Position numbers and translations under genes: made by a program. Below the pieces are notes generated by a model that saw nothing but the letters and a program-made list of their open reading frames with translations, was not told the origin of the DNA and searched no databases. 64,000 nucleotides of DNA from Arthrobacter sp. Bz4 (GTDB lineage: Bacteria; Actinomycetota; Actinomycetes; Actinomycetales; Micrococcaceae), in the NCBI RefSeq assembly GCF_003075455.1, contig NZ_QDAE01000003.1:186001-250000 (forward strand), written 5' to 3'. Positions 8,205 to 16,926 of this stretch are shown here, piece after piece. Position 1 is the stretch's first letter, and every line of letters starts with the position of its first letter.

Positions 8205-8223
8205 TATACCCCCTAGGGGTATA
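8205..8223. promoter_or_regulatory. CsoR-type operator
   Basis: TATACCCCCTAGGGGTATA is the G-tract pseudo-palindrome typical of CsoR boxes. On the minus strand it fills the spacer of a promoter with TTGACA at 8224-8229 and a -10-like TACCTT 17 bp further on, so bound CsoR would block that promoter. It lies between the HMA gene (-) and the SHOCT/oxidase genes (+) and may control both. Confidence 0.8.
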
Positions 8224-8358
8224 TGTCAAGGGTTGATCCGGGTACCCGGATCCCGCAGCGACTGAAGTCACCCTGGGACCGATTGGGACCTAAGACTCTA
8301 CTTTTGGGCCGACGCTAGGCGGAGACTGGAAATCATCTCGAGGTGAAAGGTATCCGGC

Positions 8359-8628
8359 ATGATGTGGGGTTATGGGCAGGGATCAGCGTGGATGTGGCTT
8401 TGGGGCGTCCTCCTGATCATCGGGATTGTGCTGTTGGTACTGCTCGCAGTCAGGGTCCTTGGCAACGGAGGCCGTGTCGGATACGCGTCACGGGATGCCT
8501 CAGGGGTGGGCGGCCCGCCCCACGGCCGGAGCACCGCCCACCAGATCCTGGACGAGCGCTTCGCGAAGGGAGAACTCACCGCCGACGAGTACCGCGAACA
8601 GCTCGAAGTTCTCGGTGAGGGCCCGTAG
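8359..8628 (+). CDS. SHOCT domain membrane-anchored small protein
   Basis: The 89-residue protein has one strongly hydrophobic N-terminal segment (about 11-33) and a C-terminal SHOCT motif (about 60-87: AHQILDERFAKGELTADEYREQLEVL), an oligomerisation module. The SD AGGTGAAAGG fits the ATG at 8359. The 3' end overlaps the proposed GTG start of the multicopper oxidase by 14 bp, so the two are translated together. SHOCT proteins are often found beside copper-resistance oxidases in actinobacteria. Its role is unknown; an anchor or assembly partner is a guess. Confidence 0.85.
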   Translation: MMWGYGQGSAWMWLWGVLLIIGIVLLVLLAVRVLGNGGRVGYASRDASGVGGPPHGRSTAHQILDERFAKGELTADEYREQLEVLGEGP

Positions 8629-10084
8629 CAAACCCCCCATCAGCCGCCGCCAAGCGCTGCTACTGGGGGGACTCGGCATCGCGGGGACGGCGACTGGAGG
8701 TGCAGGCCTGATCTGGACGCTAACAACGCGGGAGCCACCCGTCACGGGAAGCGAACTAATCCAACCTCCAGAGTTACGAAGCAACAACGGTCAGCTACAG
8801 GTACGGCTGGAAGCCGCACCGGGACAAATATTGCTGGCCGGCCGACAGGCCGCAGCCCTCGGTTACAACGGGGGTATCCCCGGCCCGACACTCCGCGTAC
8901 AAGCTGGCGATGTCCTCAAGATCAGACTCGTCAACAACCTGGACCAGCCCACCAACCTGCACGTTCACGGGCTTCACGTTTCTCCCGAAGACAATGGGGA
9001 CAATGTCTTCATCTCAGTCGACCCCGGCAACACCTTCGACTACGAATACAAACTCCCAGAGGATCATCCACCTGGCGTGTACTGGTACCACCCACACCAC
9101 CACGGCATGGTCGCCGATCAGATCTTCGCCGGGCTCTTTGGAGCAATCATCGTTGAGAATGTGGAACCCATCGAGGTGAGTACGGAACGGGTACTGGTCA
9201 TTTCGGACACCACCCTGGACGGACTGGGAAACATCGTCGCAGTCCCGGCGATGGAACGGATGATGGGCCGGGAAGGTGAACTGATCCTGGTCAACGGGCA
9301 AAGCAACCCGCAATTCAGTGCCCGCCCCAGGCAACGGGAACGGTGGCGCATCATCAACACGTGCGTGTCCCGTTACCTCCGCCTACAGGTCGACGAGGGG
9401 CAACTGCAGCTTCTCGGCATTGACTCCGGGCGCCTACCAACACCCGAGAACGTGGATCGACTTCTCCTGCTGCCCGGAAACCGGGCCGATCTTCTCATCT
9501 CCATCCCGGCCGGTGATTCCGTGCTCCGAGCGTTCTACCAGCGCCGGGGAAGGGCGCCGGGAATGACGGGACGGGAATCCGGAGCACGCAACAACCCGGC
9601 CGACCGCCCCGACGGCTTCGCGCTGGCCACCCTCCACGTGTCCGGCGAACCGGTCGCATCCCTGACAGCCCCGACCACGCAAAAGGGACTGGGAGACCTG
9701 AGGTCAGCCCCCATCGCGGCACGCCGGGAAATCGTCATGGCCGGCGGGGGCATGGGCATGATGCGTTTCACCATTAACGGCAACGAATTTAACCGGGACA
9801 GAACAGACACAACGGTAGCGGCCGGGAATGTGGAGGAATGGACGCTGACCAACACGAGCCCCATGGACCACCCGTTCCACCTGCACGTCTGGCCGATGCA
9901 AATTATTGAAGAAAACGGCCAGGTAGCGAACACAACGATATGGCGGGACGTGGTGAACGTGCCCGCCAACGGAAGTGTCAAAGTTCGGGTGGCTTTCAAC
10001 GATTTCCGCGGACGCTCCGTCTACCACTGCCACATCCTGGATCACGAAGACCTCGGCATGATGGGGACCATCGAAGTCCGCTGA
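8615..10084 (+). CDS. Tat-exported multicopper oxidase (CueO/CotA type)
   Basis: The proposed GTG start at 8615 gives 489 residues beginning VRARSKPPISRRQALLLGG, a twin-arginine signal (RR at 11-12) before a hydrophobic stretch. Reading further upstream only adds translation out of the SHOCT gene. All four copper motifs are present: HVHG (116-119), YHPHHHG (158-164), HPFHLH (419-424) and HCHILDHEDLGMM (471-483), so type 1, 2 and 3 copper sites are intact. Methionine-rich MAGGGMGMMRF lies before the third motif. Such enzymes oxidise Cu(I) to Cu(II) or act on phenolics outside the membrane. The copper context favours detoxification. Its stop converges on parE. Confidence 0.88.
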   Translation: MRARSKPPISRRQALLLGGLGIAGTATGGAGLIWTLTTREPPVTGSELIQPPELRSNNGQLQVRLEAAPGQILLAGRQAAALGYNGGIPGPTLRVQAGDVLKIRLVNNLDQPTNLHVHGLHVSPEDNGDNVFISVDPGNTFDYEYKLPEDHPPGVYWYHPHHHGMVADQIFAGLFGAIIVENVEPIEVSTERVLVISDTTLDGLGNIVAVPAMERMMGREGELILVNGQSNPQFSARPRQRERWRIINTCVSRYLRLQVDEGQLQLLGIDSGRLPTPENVDRLLLLPGNRADLLISIPAGDSVLRAFYQRRGRAPGMTGRESGARNNPADRPDGFALATLHVSGEPVASLTAPTTQKGLGDLRSAPIAARREIVMAGGGMGMMRFTINGNEFNRDRTDTTVAAGNVEEWTLTNTSPMDHPFHLHVWPMQIIEENGQVANTTIWRDVVNVPANGSVKVRVAFNDFRGRSVYHCHILDHEDLGMMGTIEVR

Positions 10085-10134
10085 CAAATCCGTAGCAAGA
10101 CTTATCCGACTGACCTTGTGCCCTTGGCGGGACT

Positions 10135-10152
10135 TGACCCCACGAGGGGTCA
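10135..10152. terminator. Short hairpin between the multicopper oxidase gene and parE
   Basis: TGACCCC-ACGA-GGGGTCA is a perfect 7-bp stem with a tetraloop. Its right arm contains the parE stop codon. It separates two convergent genes and may act as a terminator in both directions, though no T tract follows. Confidence 0.45.
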
Positions 10153-12258
10153 GGCGTCAATCCGCTCCCGGTCCAGGGAGGCGGCGCCAGCCACGATGAA
10201 ATCCTTGCGCGGGGCGACGTCGCTGCCCATCAACAGATCGAACACCCGCTCAGCCGATTCGGCTTCCTGGATCCGCACCCGCCGAAGAGTCCGGTGCCTC
10301 GGGTCCATGGTGGTTTCCGCCAGCTGCTCGGCGTCCATCTCACCGAGCCCCTTGTACCGCTGGATGGGTTCCTTGTAACGCTTGCCCTGCTTTTCCAACT
10401 CTGCCAGCAGCCGGGAGAGTTCCTGCTCGGAGTAGGTGTAGATGGTGTCGTTCGTTTTTGACCCGTGGTTGACCACCTCGACCCGGTGCAGCGGCGGGAC
10501 CGCCGCATACACCCGGCCGGCGTCTACGAGCGGCCGCATGTACCGGAAGAAAAGGGTGAGGAGCAGGGTGCGGATGTGGGCGCCGTCAACGTCGGCGTCG
10601 GTCATCAGGATCACTTTCCCATACCGCGCTGCGTCCAGCTGGAAGCTGCGGCCCGATCCGGCGCCCACCACCTGGATCAGCGCCCCACACTCGGCGTTGG
10701 CGAGCATGTCCCCCACCGATGCCTTCTGTACGTTCAGGATCTTGCCCCGGATGGGTAGCAACGCCTGATAGTCGGAGGAGCGGGCGAGCTTGGCGGTGCC
10801 CAGCGCACTGTCACCCTCGACGATGAACAGTTCGGACCGTTCGACGTCGTCAATCCGACAGTCGGCCAGCTTCGATGGCATTGAGGACGTTTCCAGGGCG
10901 TTTTTTCGCCGCTGGGTTTCCTTGTGTACCCGCGCGGAGATCCGGGATTTCATCTCGGCAACAACTTTTTCCAGCAGGAGCGCGCTCTGGGCCTTGTCGC
11001 CCCGGGCCGTGGAGTTGAGCTTGGCCAGAATCTCCTTTTCGACCACTTTCGCGACGATTGCCCGCACCGCGGAAGTGCCCAGGATTTCCTTGGTCTGGCC
11101 TTCAAATTGGGGCTCTGCCAGGCGCACGGTCAGGACCGCTGTCAGTCCGGCGAAGACGTCATCCTTCTCGATCTTGTCGTTGCCGGCTTTGAGCTTTCGA
11201 GAGTTGGCCTCGATCACTTTGCGGAAGGACTTCAGGAGGGACTGTTCGAAACCGCTCTGGTGGGTGCCGCCCTTGGGAGTGGCAATGATGTTCACGAAGC
11301 TCTTCACCGTGGTGTCGTAGCCGATCCCCCAGCGCAACGCGATGTCCACCTCGCAATCGCGTTCCACCTCGGCGATCTCGCTATGCCCGTTCTCGCCCAG
11401 CACCGGCACCGACTCCTTGAACCGGCCTGAGCCGTGCAGGCGCCACACATCGGTCACCGCGCTGTCCGCTGCGAGGAAGGTGGTGAACTCCGAGATTCCG
11501 CCGTCGTGCTGGAAGACTTCCTCCAACGCTCCCGCCTCGGCTGCGGTGCCAGGGAGGCGCCGCTCGTCACGGAGGGTGATCCTCAGCCCTGGGACCAGGA
11601 AGGAGGTTTGGCGGGCCCGTGCCTGGAGTTCCTCGTAGGAGAATTTTGCGTCCGGGGTGAAGATTTGCCGGTCAGCCCAGTACCGGATCCGGGTACCTGT
11701 CACACCCCGTTTGGTGGTGCCGACCACCTCGAGCCGGGAGCTTTCGAGGAACGGTTCGAACTTGGCGGTCGGTGACGGTGACTTCGCGTCCAGGAAACGG
11801 CCAGGTTCGCCACGCCTGAACGACATCTGGTAGGTCTTGCTGCCGCGGTCAACCTGGACATCCAGCCGGGCTGACAGGGCGTTGACCACGCTGGCGCCGA
11901 CACCGTGGAGGCCGCCGGAGGCCGTGTACGAACCGCCACCGAATTTTCCGCCGGCATGCAGTTTTGTGAAGACCACCTCGACGCCGCTCAGACCGGTCTT
12001 GGGTTCCGCGTCCACCGGAATGCCCCGCCCGTCGTCGTGAATCTCGACCGAACCGTCCGGGTGGAGTATCACCTTGATGCTTTGGCCGTGTCCGGCGAGT
12101 GCCTCATCCACCGAGTTGTCGATGATCTCCCAGAGACAGTGCATCAATCCGCGGGAATCAGTTGACCCGATATACATGCCGGGCCGTTTACGGACGGCTT
12201 CAAGGCCTTCCAGGACGGATAGGTGCCGGGCGTTGTATTCGGTGCTTGGTGGCGCCAC
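10150..12258 (-). CDS. parE: DNA topoisomerase IV subunit B
   Basis: This is the ATPase/TOPRIM subunit partnering ParC. I start at GTG 12258 (VAPPSTEYNARHLSVL), which has AAGGAG 11 nt upstream; the longer open frame lacks both an SD and family likeness. The result is 702 residues. The GHKL ATP site shows EIIDNSVDEALAG and DDGRGIPVD. The transducer domain follows. The TOPRIM domain has FIVEGDSALGTAK and MTDADVDGAHIRTLLL, the Mg-binding acidic set. The RPGMYIGSTDSRGLMH opening is that of ParE/GyrB. It is separated from parC by 7.3 kb of accessory genes and is transcribed toward it. Confidence 0.92.
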   Translation of the reverse strand: MAPPSTEYNARHLSVLEGLEAVRKRPGMYIGSTDSRGLMHCLWEIIDNSVDEALAGHGQSIKVILHPDGSVEIHDDGRGIPVDAEPKTGLSGVEVVFTKLHAGGKFGGGSYTASGGLHGVGASVVNALSARLDVQVDRGSKTYQMSFRRGEPGRFLDAKSPSPTAKFEPFLESSRLEVVGTTKRGVTGTRIRYWADRQIFTPDAKFSYEELQARARQTSFLVPGLRITLRDERRLPGTAAEAGALEEVFQHDGGISEFTTFLAADSAVTDVWRLHGSGRFKESVPVLGENGHSEIAEVERDCEVDIALRWGIGYDTTVKSFVNIIATPKGGTHQSGFEQSLLKSFRKVIEANSRKLKAGNDKIEKDDVFAGLTAVLTVRLAEPQFEGQTKEILGTSAVRAIVAKVVEKEILAKLNSTARGDKAQSALLLEKVVAEMKSRISARVHKETQRRKNALETSSMPSKLADCRIDDVERSELFIVEGDSALGTAKLARSSDYQALLPIRGKILNVQKASVGDMLANAECGALIQVVGAGSGRSFQLDAARYGKVILMTDADVDGAHIRTLLLTLFFRYMRPLVDAGRVYAAVPPLHRVEVVNHGSKTNDTIYTYSEQELSRLLAELEKQGKRYKEPIQRYKGLGEMDAEQLAETTMDPRHRTLRRVRIQEAESAERVFDLLMGSDVAPRKDFIVAGAASLDRERIDA

Positions 12259-12476
12259 GTTGGGTGAGACTCCTTGGCAGGGGGTACAGGTGAGAGGCGA
12301 CACCGGTCTTCGGGCGCCGCGCCGGGGGCCTCCGGACGCATGGCTTAAGCATATTCCCCCACCCGGGTCGTTCGGCTTAGGCGGGCCGCAGATCAAGCGG
12401 CAAAGGTGTGACGACGTCGGTCTATGCTACGCGCTCAGCGAAAGACCACCCAGCCTGCAATAGAACGGCAACGAAT

Positions 12477-12504
12477 AGTGGTTATATGAACTACAGGAAC
12501 CACT
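12477..12504 (+). promoter_or_regulatory. Hairpin in the leader of the DUF7455 gene
   Basis: AGTGGTT (12477-12483) and AACCACT (12498-12504) are perfect complements and end directly before the AAGGAGG Shine-Dalgarno sequence. The structure sits where a regulator or a leader hairpin could affect translation of the small Zn-ribbon protein. A -10-like TTATAT lies inside the loop, so operator function is equally possible. Confidence 0.35.
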
Positions 12505-12516
12505 AAGGAGGCAATC

Positions 12517-12741
12517 ATGACAACAGCAGTAGCAACCCGCGAGATGTCCGCGCTGGACCGCTGTGACCGCTGCGGAGCCCAGGCCTATGTGCGCGCAGTT
12601 CTTCAGTCCTCCGGTGGTGAGCTGCTTTTCTGTGGCCACCACGCACGTTCCGTCGAGTCGAATCTGCGTCCGCTGACGTCCGAGTGGCAGGATGAGACCA
12701 ACCGTCTGAATGCAGCACCCGGACCGGTAAGCGAAGACTAA
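12517..12741 (+). CDS. DUF7455 small zinc-ribbon protein
   Basis: The 74-residue protein has a conserved treble-clef-like metal site, CDRCGAQAYV (about 16-25) and FCGHHAR (about 38-44), and a charged C-terminus. It is a conserved actinobacterial hypothetical usually found between topoisomerase IV subunit B and the principal sigma factor, exactly as here. The SD is a strong AAGGAGG. Function is unknown. The sigA neighbourhood suggests, but does not show, a link to transcription. Confidence 0.87.
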   Translation: MTTAVATREMSALDRCDRCGAQAYVRAVLQSSGGELLFCGHHARSVESNLRPLTSEWQDETNRLNAAPGPVSED

Positions 12742-12782
12742 GAGCACCACCGACGGGCCGGCAATCCGGACCCGTTAAATCG

Positions 12783-12818
12783 AAAGTACCCCCACACTGA
12801 TGTGTGGGGGTACTTTTT
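12783..12818. terminator. Rho-independent terminator, bidirectional
   Basis: AAAGTACCCCCACA pairs with TGTGGGGGTACTTT around a short loop, and the plus-strand copy runs into TTTTT (12814-12818). It lies between the DUF7455 gene (+) and sigA (-) and can serve both. Confidence 0.9.
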
Positions 12819-12853
12819 GCTATGGGGCTGGTTTCCCAACCCCATAGCGAGTC

Positions 12854-14104
12854 CTAGTCCAGGTAGTCGCGCAGCACCTGGGACCGCGATGGGTGGCGCA
12901 GCTTCGACATGGTCTTCGATTCGATCTGGCGGATCCGCTCCCGCGTCACCCCGTAGACCTTCCCGATTTCGTCTAACGTCTTCGGCTGACCATCAGTCAG
13001 GCCGAAGCGCATCGCCACGACCCCTGCTTCGCGTTCTGACAGGGTGTCAAGAACCGAGTGCAACTGTTCCTGCAACAGGGTGAAGCTGACCGCATCCGCG
13101 GGCACCACTGCCTCGGAGTCCTCAATGAGGTCACCGAATTCAGAATCACCGTCTTCGCCCAGCGGCGTGTGCAACGAAATGGGTTCGCGGCCATACTTCT
13201 GGACCTCGACAACCTTCTCGGGAGTCATATCCAGTTCAAGGGCCAGCTCTTCAGGCGTCGGTTCGCGGCCGAGATCCTGGAGCATCTGGCGCTGCACACG
13301 GGCCAGCTTGTTGATGACCTCGACCATGTGAACCGGAATACGAATGGTCCGCGCCTGGTCGGCCATGGCGCGGGTGATCGCCTGACGGATCCACCAGGTG
13401 GCGTAGGTGGAGAACTTGAAGCCCTTGGTGTAGTCGAATTTCTCGACGGCACGGATCAGACCGAGGTTACCCTCCTGAATGAGGTCGAGGAACAGCATGC
13501 CGCGGCCGGTGTAACGCTTGGCCAGGGAGACAACCAGACGAAGGTTGGCTTCCAGCAGGTGGTTTTTCGCCCGCTTGCCGTCATGGATGACCCATTCGAG
13601 TTCGCGGCGTAGTTTCGGATCGAGCGGCTTGGCCGCATCCTTATCGGCCGCCAGCTTCTCCTCGGCGAAGAGGCCAGCCTCGATGCGCAAAGCAAGATCA
13701 ACTTCCTGCTCCGCATTCAGGAGGGCCACCTTGCCGATCTGCTTCAGGTAGTCCTTGACGGGGTCAGCGGTGGCACCCGCTGAGATGACCTGCTGGGCAG
13801 GGGCGTCGTCGTCGTCGGCGTCTGAATAGACGAAGCCAGATCCGGCCTTGGTCTCAGCCTCGGCTGCGGCCCGTTCGGTGGTTTCGGCAGGCTCGACCGG
13901 GTTACCGGCGGCGTCAAGCTCGGGGCTATCGTCTTCGACCTCGGCGGCCGCGGCGTTCTGGGCGGCAGCGGCTTTGGCTGCCCGCGCTGATAGCGGCTTG
14001 GCAGCAGCGGTCTTCGGTGCCGCCTTCTTGGGGGCGGCCCGGCGTTTGGTGGTCGTTGCTCCGGGTTCTGTTACATCCGGTGCAGTTGTCTTCTTGGCCG
14101 ACAC
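12854..14104 (-). CDS. sigA: Principal RNA polymerase sigma factor
   Basis: I start at GTG 14104 ([10 protein letters not shown]), with GAAAGG 7 nt upstream; an in-frame ATG at 14140 lacks an SD. This gives 416 residues. The first 120 form an Ala/Lys/Glu-rich, low-complexity region 1.1 substitute typical of actinobacterial group 1 sigma factors. Regions 1.2-2.4 follow, with [19 protein letters not shown] and the -10-recognition stretch [17 protein letters not shown]. Then come region 3 (IRIPVHMVE) and region 4.2, the -35 helix [18 protein letters not shown]. It directs housekeeping transcription. Synteny with parE and DUF7455 supports the call. Confidence 0.95.
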   Translation of the reverse strand: MSAKKTTAPDVTEPGATTTKRRAAPKKAAPKTAAAKPLSARAAKAAAAQNAAAAEVEDDSPELDAAGNPVEPAETTERAAAEAETKAGSGFVYSDADDDDAPAQQVISAGATADPVKDYLKQIGKVALLNAEQEVDLALRIEAGLFAEEKLAADKDAAKPLDPKLRRELEWVIHDGKRAKNHLLEANLRLVVSLAKRYTGRGMLFLDLIQEGNLGLIRAVEKFDYTKGFKFSTYATWWIRQAITRAMADQARTIRIPVHMVEVINKLARVQRQMLQDLGREPTPEELALELDMTPEKVVEVQKYGREPISLHTPLGEDGDSEFGDLIEDSEAVVPADAVSFTLLQEQLHSVLDTLSEREAGVVAMRFGLTDGQPKTLDEIGKVYGVTRERIRQIESKTMSKLRHPSRSQVLRDYLD

Positions 14105-14389
14105 AGAGAACCTTTCATACGGCGTCTGTGATGTTACCAAGGGGGCAACACCACTATGACCCTGTCAAGTCCGTGAATGAATTCAAGCGGCTAAACGGGG
14201 CGTTCCTCATTGAAGTGGAACCGTCCCGCCCTCTGCCCTATTCCCAACCATCCTGCGAAGAATGGCCGATCTGACAGAGTAAAACACTACTTGATACACG
14301 AACCCGACCGGGTCTCGGTTCCTATTGTCGCACGATTCATGGGCTTCGATAAATCAGCGACCCACCCAAATCGGCTCCTTCGCAACCGG

Positions 14390-15637
14390 TTACGCAGCGT
14401 GTGGCGCACCATTGCGCCACGCCAGATCCCTGTCGCGTGACCATTCGGCGAGCATGCCGCGAGCCACCACCTCCTCGAGAAGTTCAGCAAGTGAATACCC
14501 CGGTATTTCCGCCATGGCTTCACCCAGATAGACATGCGCCCGGGACCCCCGACCCCTGGCCCACTCGATCCAGCCCAGCATGGTGAGCAGTGCGGCGCGT
14601 GGTTCGCCCACCGCAACAGCTGACAGCCGACTGAACAGGGTGTGGGCAGCATCAACCTGCCCCCACTGCAGTTGCCCTCTGTATTGCCCGATCAGAACAT
14701 CGCAGAAGTCCCGCGCGTGAGCCTGTGCGGACTCCATTGGCTCGACGGGCAGCTGCTGGTCCGGGTCGAGGCCGAGCAGCGTCCGCGCCGATGCCGGCAG
14801 GTGGGCGGGGCCGGTGCCGGTAGGGCGCACGGTGTTGCCTTCCAGACCGTTCGCTGCGGCCTCCCAGCCCAGCGCTGCAAGGACCAGAACGGCGTCACGG
14901 ATGGGACGGGAAACCAGTGAGGCGAGGAGATGGGCGGCTACCCCGACCTCGGTGATCGGCACCGTGGATGCGGTGCGGGCCAGCAGGCAGTCCCATAGCC
15001 GGAGGGTGGCGGCGGCCTGGTTTGGAGTTGTCCAACGATGCCCAAGTTTCGCCTGCTCGCCTCGACAGAGCTTTGCCAGGTCCGCTGGATCAGTCCACGC
15101 CGCGGGAAGGTCCGATTCAACTGCGGCGCCCAGAGAGTCAGCAAAGCTGCTGCCGCGGAAAGTCAGCTCAGCGTTCAACGGGCTCGTCAGGACGCTCTCG
15201 ATCGAATGCCCCGACGGTGGACAGCAACTCGGGTCAGCGCAGAAGTAGTCCCGCCACATGGTGTCGGTGACCAACCAACCGTCGCGCAATTGCAGCCCCA
15301 CGCCGTCGAGGCATCGGGTGAGGCTTCGCACCAGGTCCCTGCGGGGTGGCGCTCCGGTGCGGGTCAACGGTTCCCTGGTATAGACGGCCAGCAGTGAACC
15401 GTCAGCGGTGGTATCCGAGGCGAGGATTGAACAGACACCTGCGGCGTAGCCGTCCGGATCCAGATTATTCGCCGGAAGGTCCACGCGCAGCGTTGCCCCG
15501 ACCCGCTTCCCACACATGGTCAGGAGCACGAGGCTTTCTTCCGGCTGAAAACCCAAGGTGTGGAGGATGTAGCTGAGAATGTCAGCAGCAGACGTGACCT
15601 TGAAGGGCTGCTCCGGCGGTGGGGATGTTGAAGTCAT
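14390..15637 (-). CDS. DUF4192 domain-containing protein
   Basis: The 415-residue protein begins with the DUF4192 signature (FKVTSAADILSYILHTLGF, then ESLVLLTM and ATLRVDLP), an actinobacterial family of unknown function. No signal peptide, membrane segment or catalytic motif is seen. The C-terminal half is an alpha-helical, Ala/Leu-rich region with tetratricopeptide-like helix pairs (about 270-400), where the domain usually ends. It reads in the same direction as sigA, about 285 bp upstream of it, and so may be transcribed separately. Function cannot be assigned. Confidence 0.85.
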   Translation of the reverse strand: MTSTSPPPEQPFKVTSAADILSYILHTLGFQPEESLVLLTMCGKRVGATLRVDLPANNLDPDGYAAGVCSILASDTTADGSLLAVYTREPLTRTGAPPRRDLVRSLTRCLDGVGLQLRDGWLVTDTMWRDYFCADPSCCPPSGHSIESVLTSPLNAELTFRGSSFADSLGAAVESDLPAAWTDPADLAKLCRGEQAKLGHRWTTPNQAAATLRLWDCLLARTASTVPITEVGVAAHLLASLVSRPIRDAVLVLAALGWEAAANGLEGNTVRPTGTGPAHLPASARTLLGLDPDQQLPVEPMESAQAHARDFCDVLIGQYRGQLQWGQVDAAHTLFSRLSAVAVGEPRAALLTMLGWIEWARGRGSRAHVYLGEAMAEIPGYSLAELLEEVVARGMLAEWSRDRDLAWRNGAPHAA

Positions 15638-15744
15638 GGCATGAGCATGGCTGTTGTCACCCCGCTACGGGTCCGGTCTCACCGCCATGTGAATAACTGC
15701 ACCTGATCCGGCGCTGTCGAGGACTAGTCGGTGCCGATGCGGGC

Positions 15745-16752
15745 TCACCGTGACGGGTTGTCGTCACCCTCGGTGTCGCCGCCGGCGGGGTCAGCGAGGT
15801 CCCCGGCTTTGCGGTCCTCTTCGAGTAGCTGCTCCGACTCGTCTGCGGCCTGTGGACTCGCCAGGTATGCCTCGACCGCCGCACCAATCTCGTCAGCGTC
15901 AGCGAGCTCGCTATTGTCCTTCACCAGCAGCGACCGGCGCTCGGCGCTTCCGGCGCGCTCGTCGAAGCGCTTCTCCAGCGTGCTGACTACTCCACTGACC
16001 TCGGCAGACCCGTCAACCTGACGGGCGATCTGCCGTTCAACATCCCGGCCTGCCTCACGCAACCGGTCGGTGGGAAGCACCAGGGACGCCGAAGCACCCA
16101 GGTATTCCAGGGCCGTGACAGCTGCAGGAGGGTACTCAGCCTCGGCAAGGTAGTGGGGGACGTGTACGACGTAACCCACGACGTCGTGTCCCGATTCGAT
16201 CAGACGCAACTCCAGCAGATGCCCCACCGATGCCTGTAGCTCTGCTGTGGGACGCCACGTGTTCATCCCCTCGATCAGGTCCGGACGGTTGCCGTGAACC
16301 GTCACTCCGAGGGGACGGGTATGCGGTACCGGCATGGGAATCGAATTGATCCAGGACACCAGGGGAACCTCGAACCGGTCCACAAGACCGGTGACCGCAC
16401 TAATAAACCGCTCCCACTGCAGATCCGGCTCAAATCCGGCGAGCAGCAGGAACGGAACGCCCATCCCGTCATAGACCCGGTGGAGTTCAAGCCGGGGAGG
16501 GTGATAGTCCGCGAGGTGATCCTCGGCGAAGGTGATGCGAGGCCGCCTGCTGCGGTAATCGATCAACTGGTCGGCGTCGAAGACCGCCACCAGCTCGTGA
16601 TCCAGGGTGGTGAGCATTTCCTCGATGACCTGGGACACCACGTGGCCCGCGTCGACAAATCCGGTGAATCCAGCAAGAAGAGGAAGTCCTCGCAGCTGCT
16701 GCCCGTCGATCAGGTCAGCGTTTGCGTTGAACAGAGTCTCTGGATTAAGCAT
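15745..16752 (-). CDS. PAC2 family protein (proteasome-assembly-chaperone-like)
   Basis: I choose the second ATG (16752, MLNPETLFNAN), because the AGGAGG that would serve as its SD lies inside the first codons of the longer reading. The protein has 335 residues. The PAC2 fold spans about 1-280: a Rossmann-like core with AGFTGFVDAGHVVSQVIEEM, then LFLLAGFEPDLQWERF-type and GMNTWRPTAELQ strands. An acidic tail ends the protein. PAC2 proteins are fairly widespread in actinobacteria with Pup-proteasome systems, but a direct role is unproven. It is divergent from pepA. Confidence 0.85.
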   Translation of the reverse strand: MLNPETLFNANADLIDGQQLRGLPLLAGFTGFVDAGHVVSQVIEEMLTTLDHELVAVFDADQLIDYRSRRPRITFAEDHLADYHPPRLELHRVYDGMGVPFLLLAGFEPDLQWERFISAVTGLVDRFEVPLVSWINSIPMPVPHTRPLGVTVHGNRPDLIEGMNTWRPTAELQASVGHLLELRLIESGHDVVGYVVHVPHYLAEAEYPPAAVTALEYLGASASLVLPTDRLREAGRDVERQIARQVDGSAEVSGVVSTLEKRFDERAGSAERRSLLVKDNSELADADEIGAAVEAYLASPQAADESEQLLEEDRKAGDLADPAGGDTEGDDNPSR

Positions 16753-16926
16753 TTCCCCTCCTAACAAGGTTCTCGGCTTTCAGTACCCGTTACAACGTCA
16801 GGGGGACGTACATTCATTCCGCCCGACACCAGGTTCCTTTACAGACTACGATCGATGGAGGAAAGGCGCGGTATGACGCGCTCACCTACCTATCTGTCCA
16901 GCACATGGAAGTGAGGAACACACCCA

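Noticed and set aside
8426-8614. Longer reading of the multicopper oxidase from ATG 8426
   Set aside because: The first 63 codons are an out-of-frame reading of the SHOCT gene; the Tat signal begins right after the GTG at 8615.
12259-12396. ATG start of parE at 12396
   Set aside because: The added 46 residues are Pro/Gly-rich and unlike ParE, and the AAGGAG site fits GTG 12258 instead.
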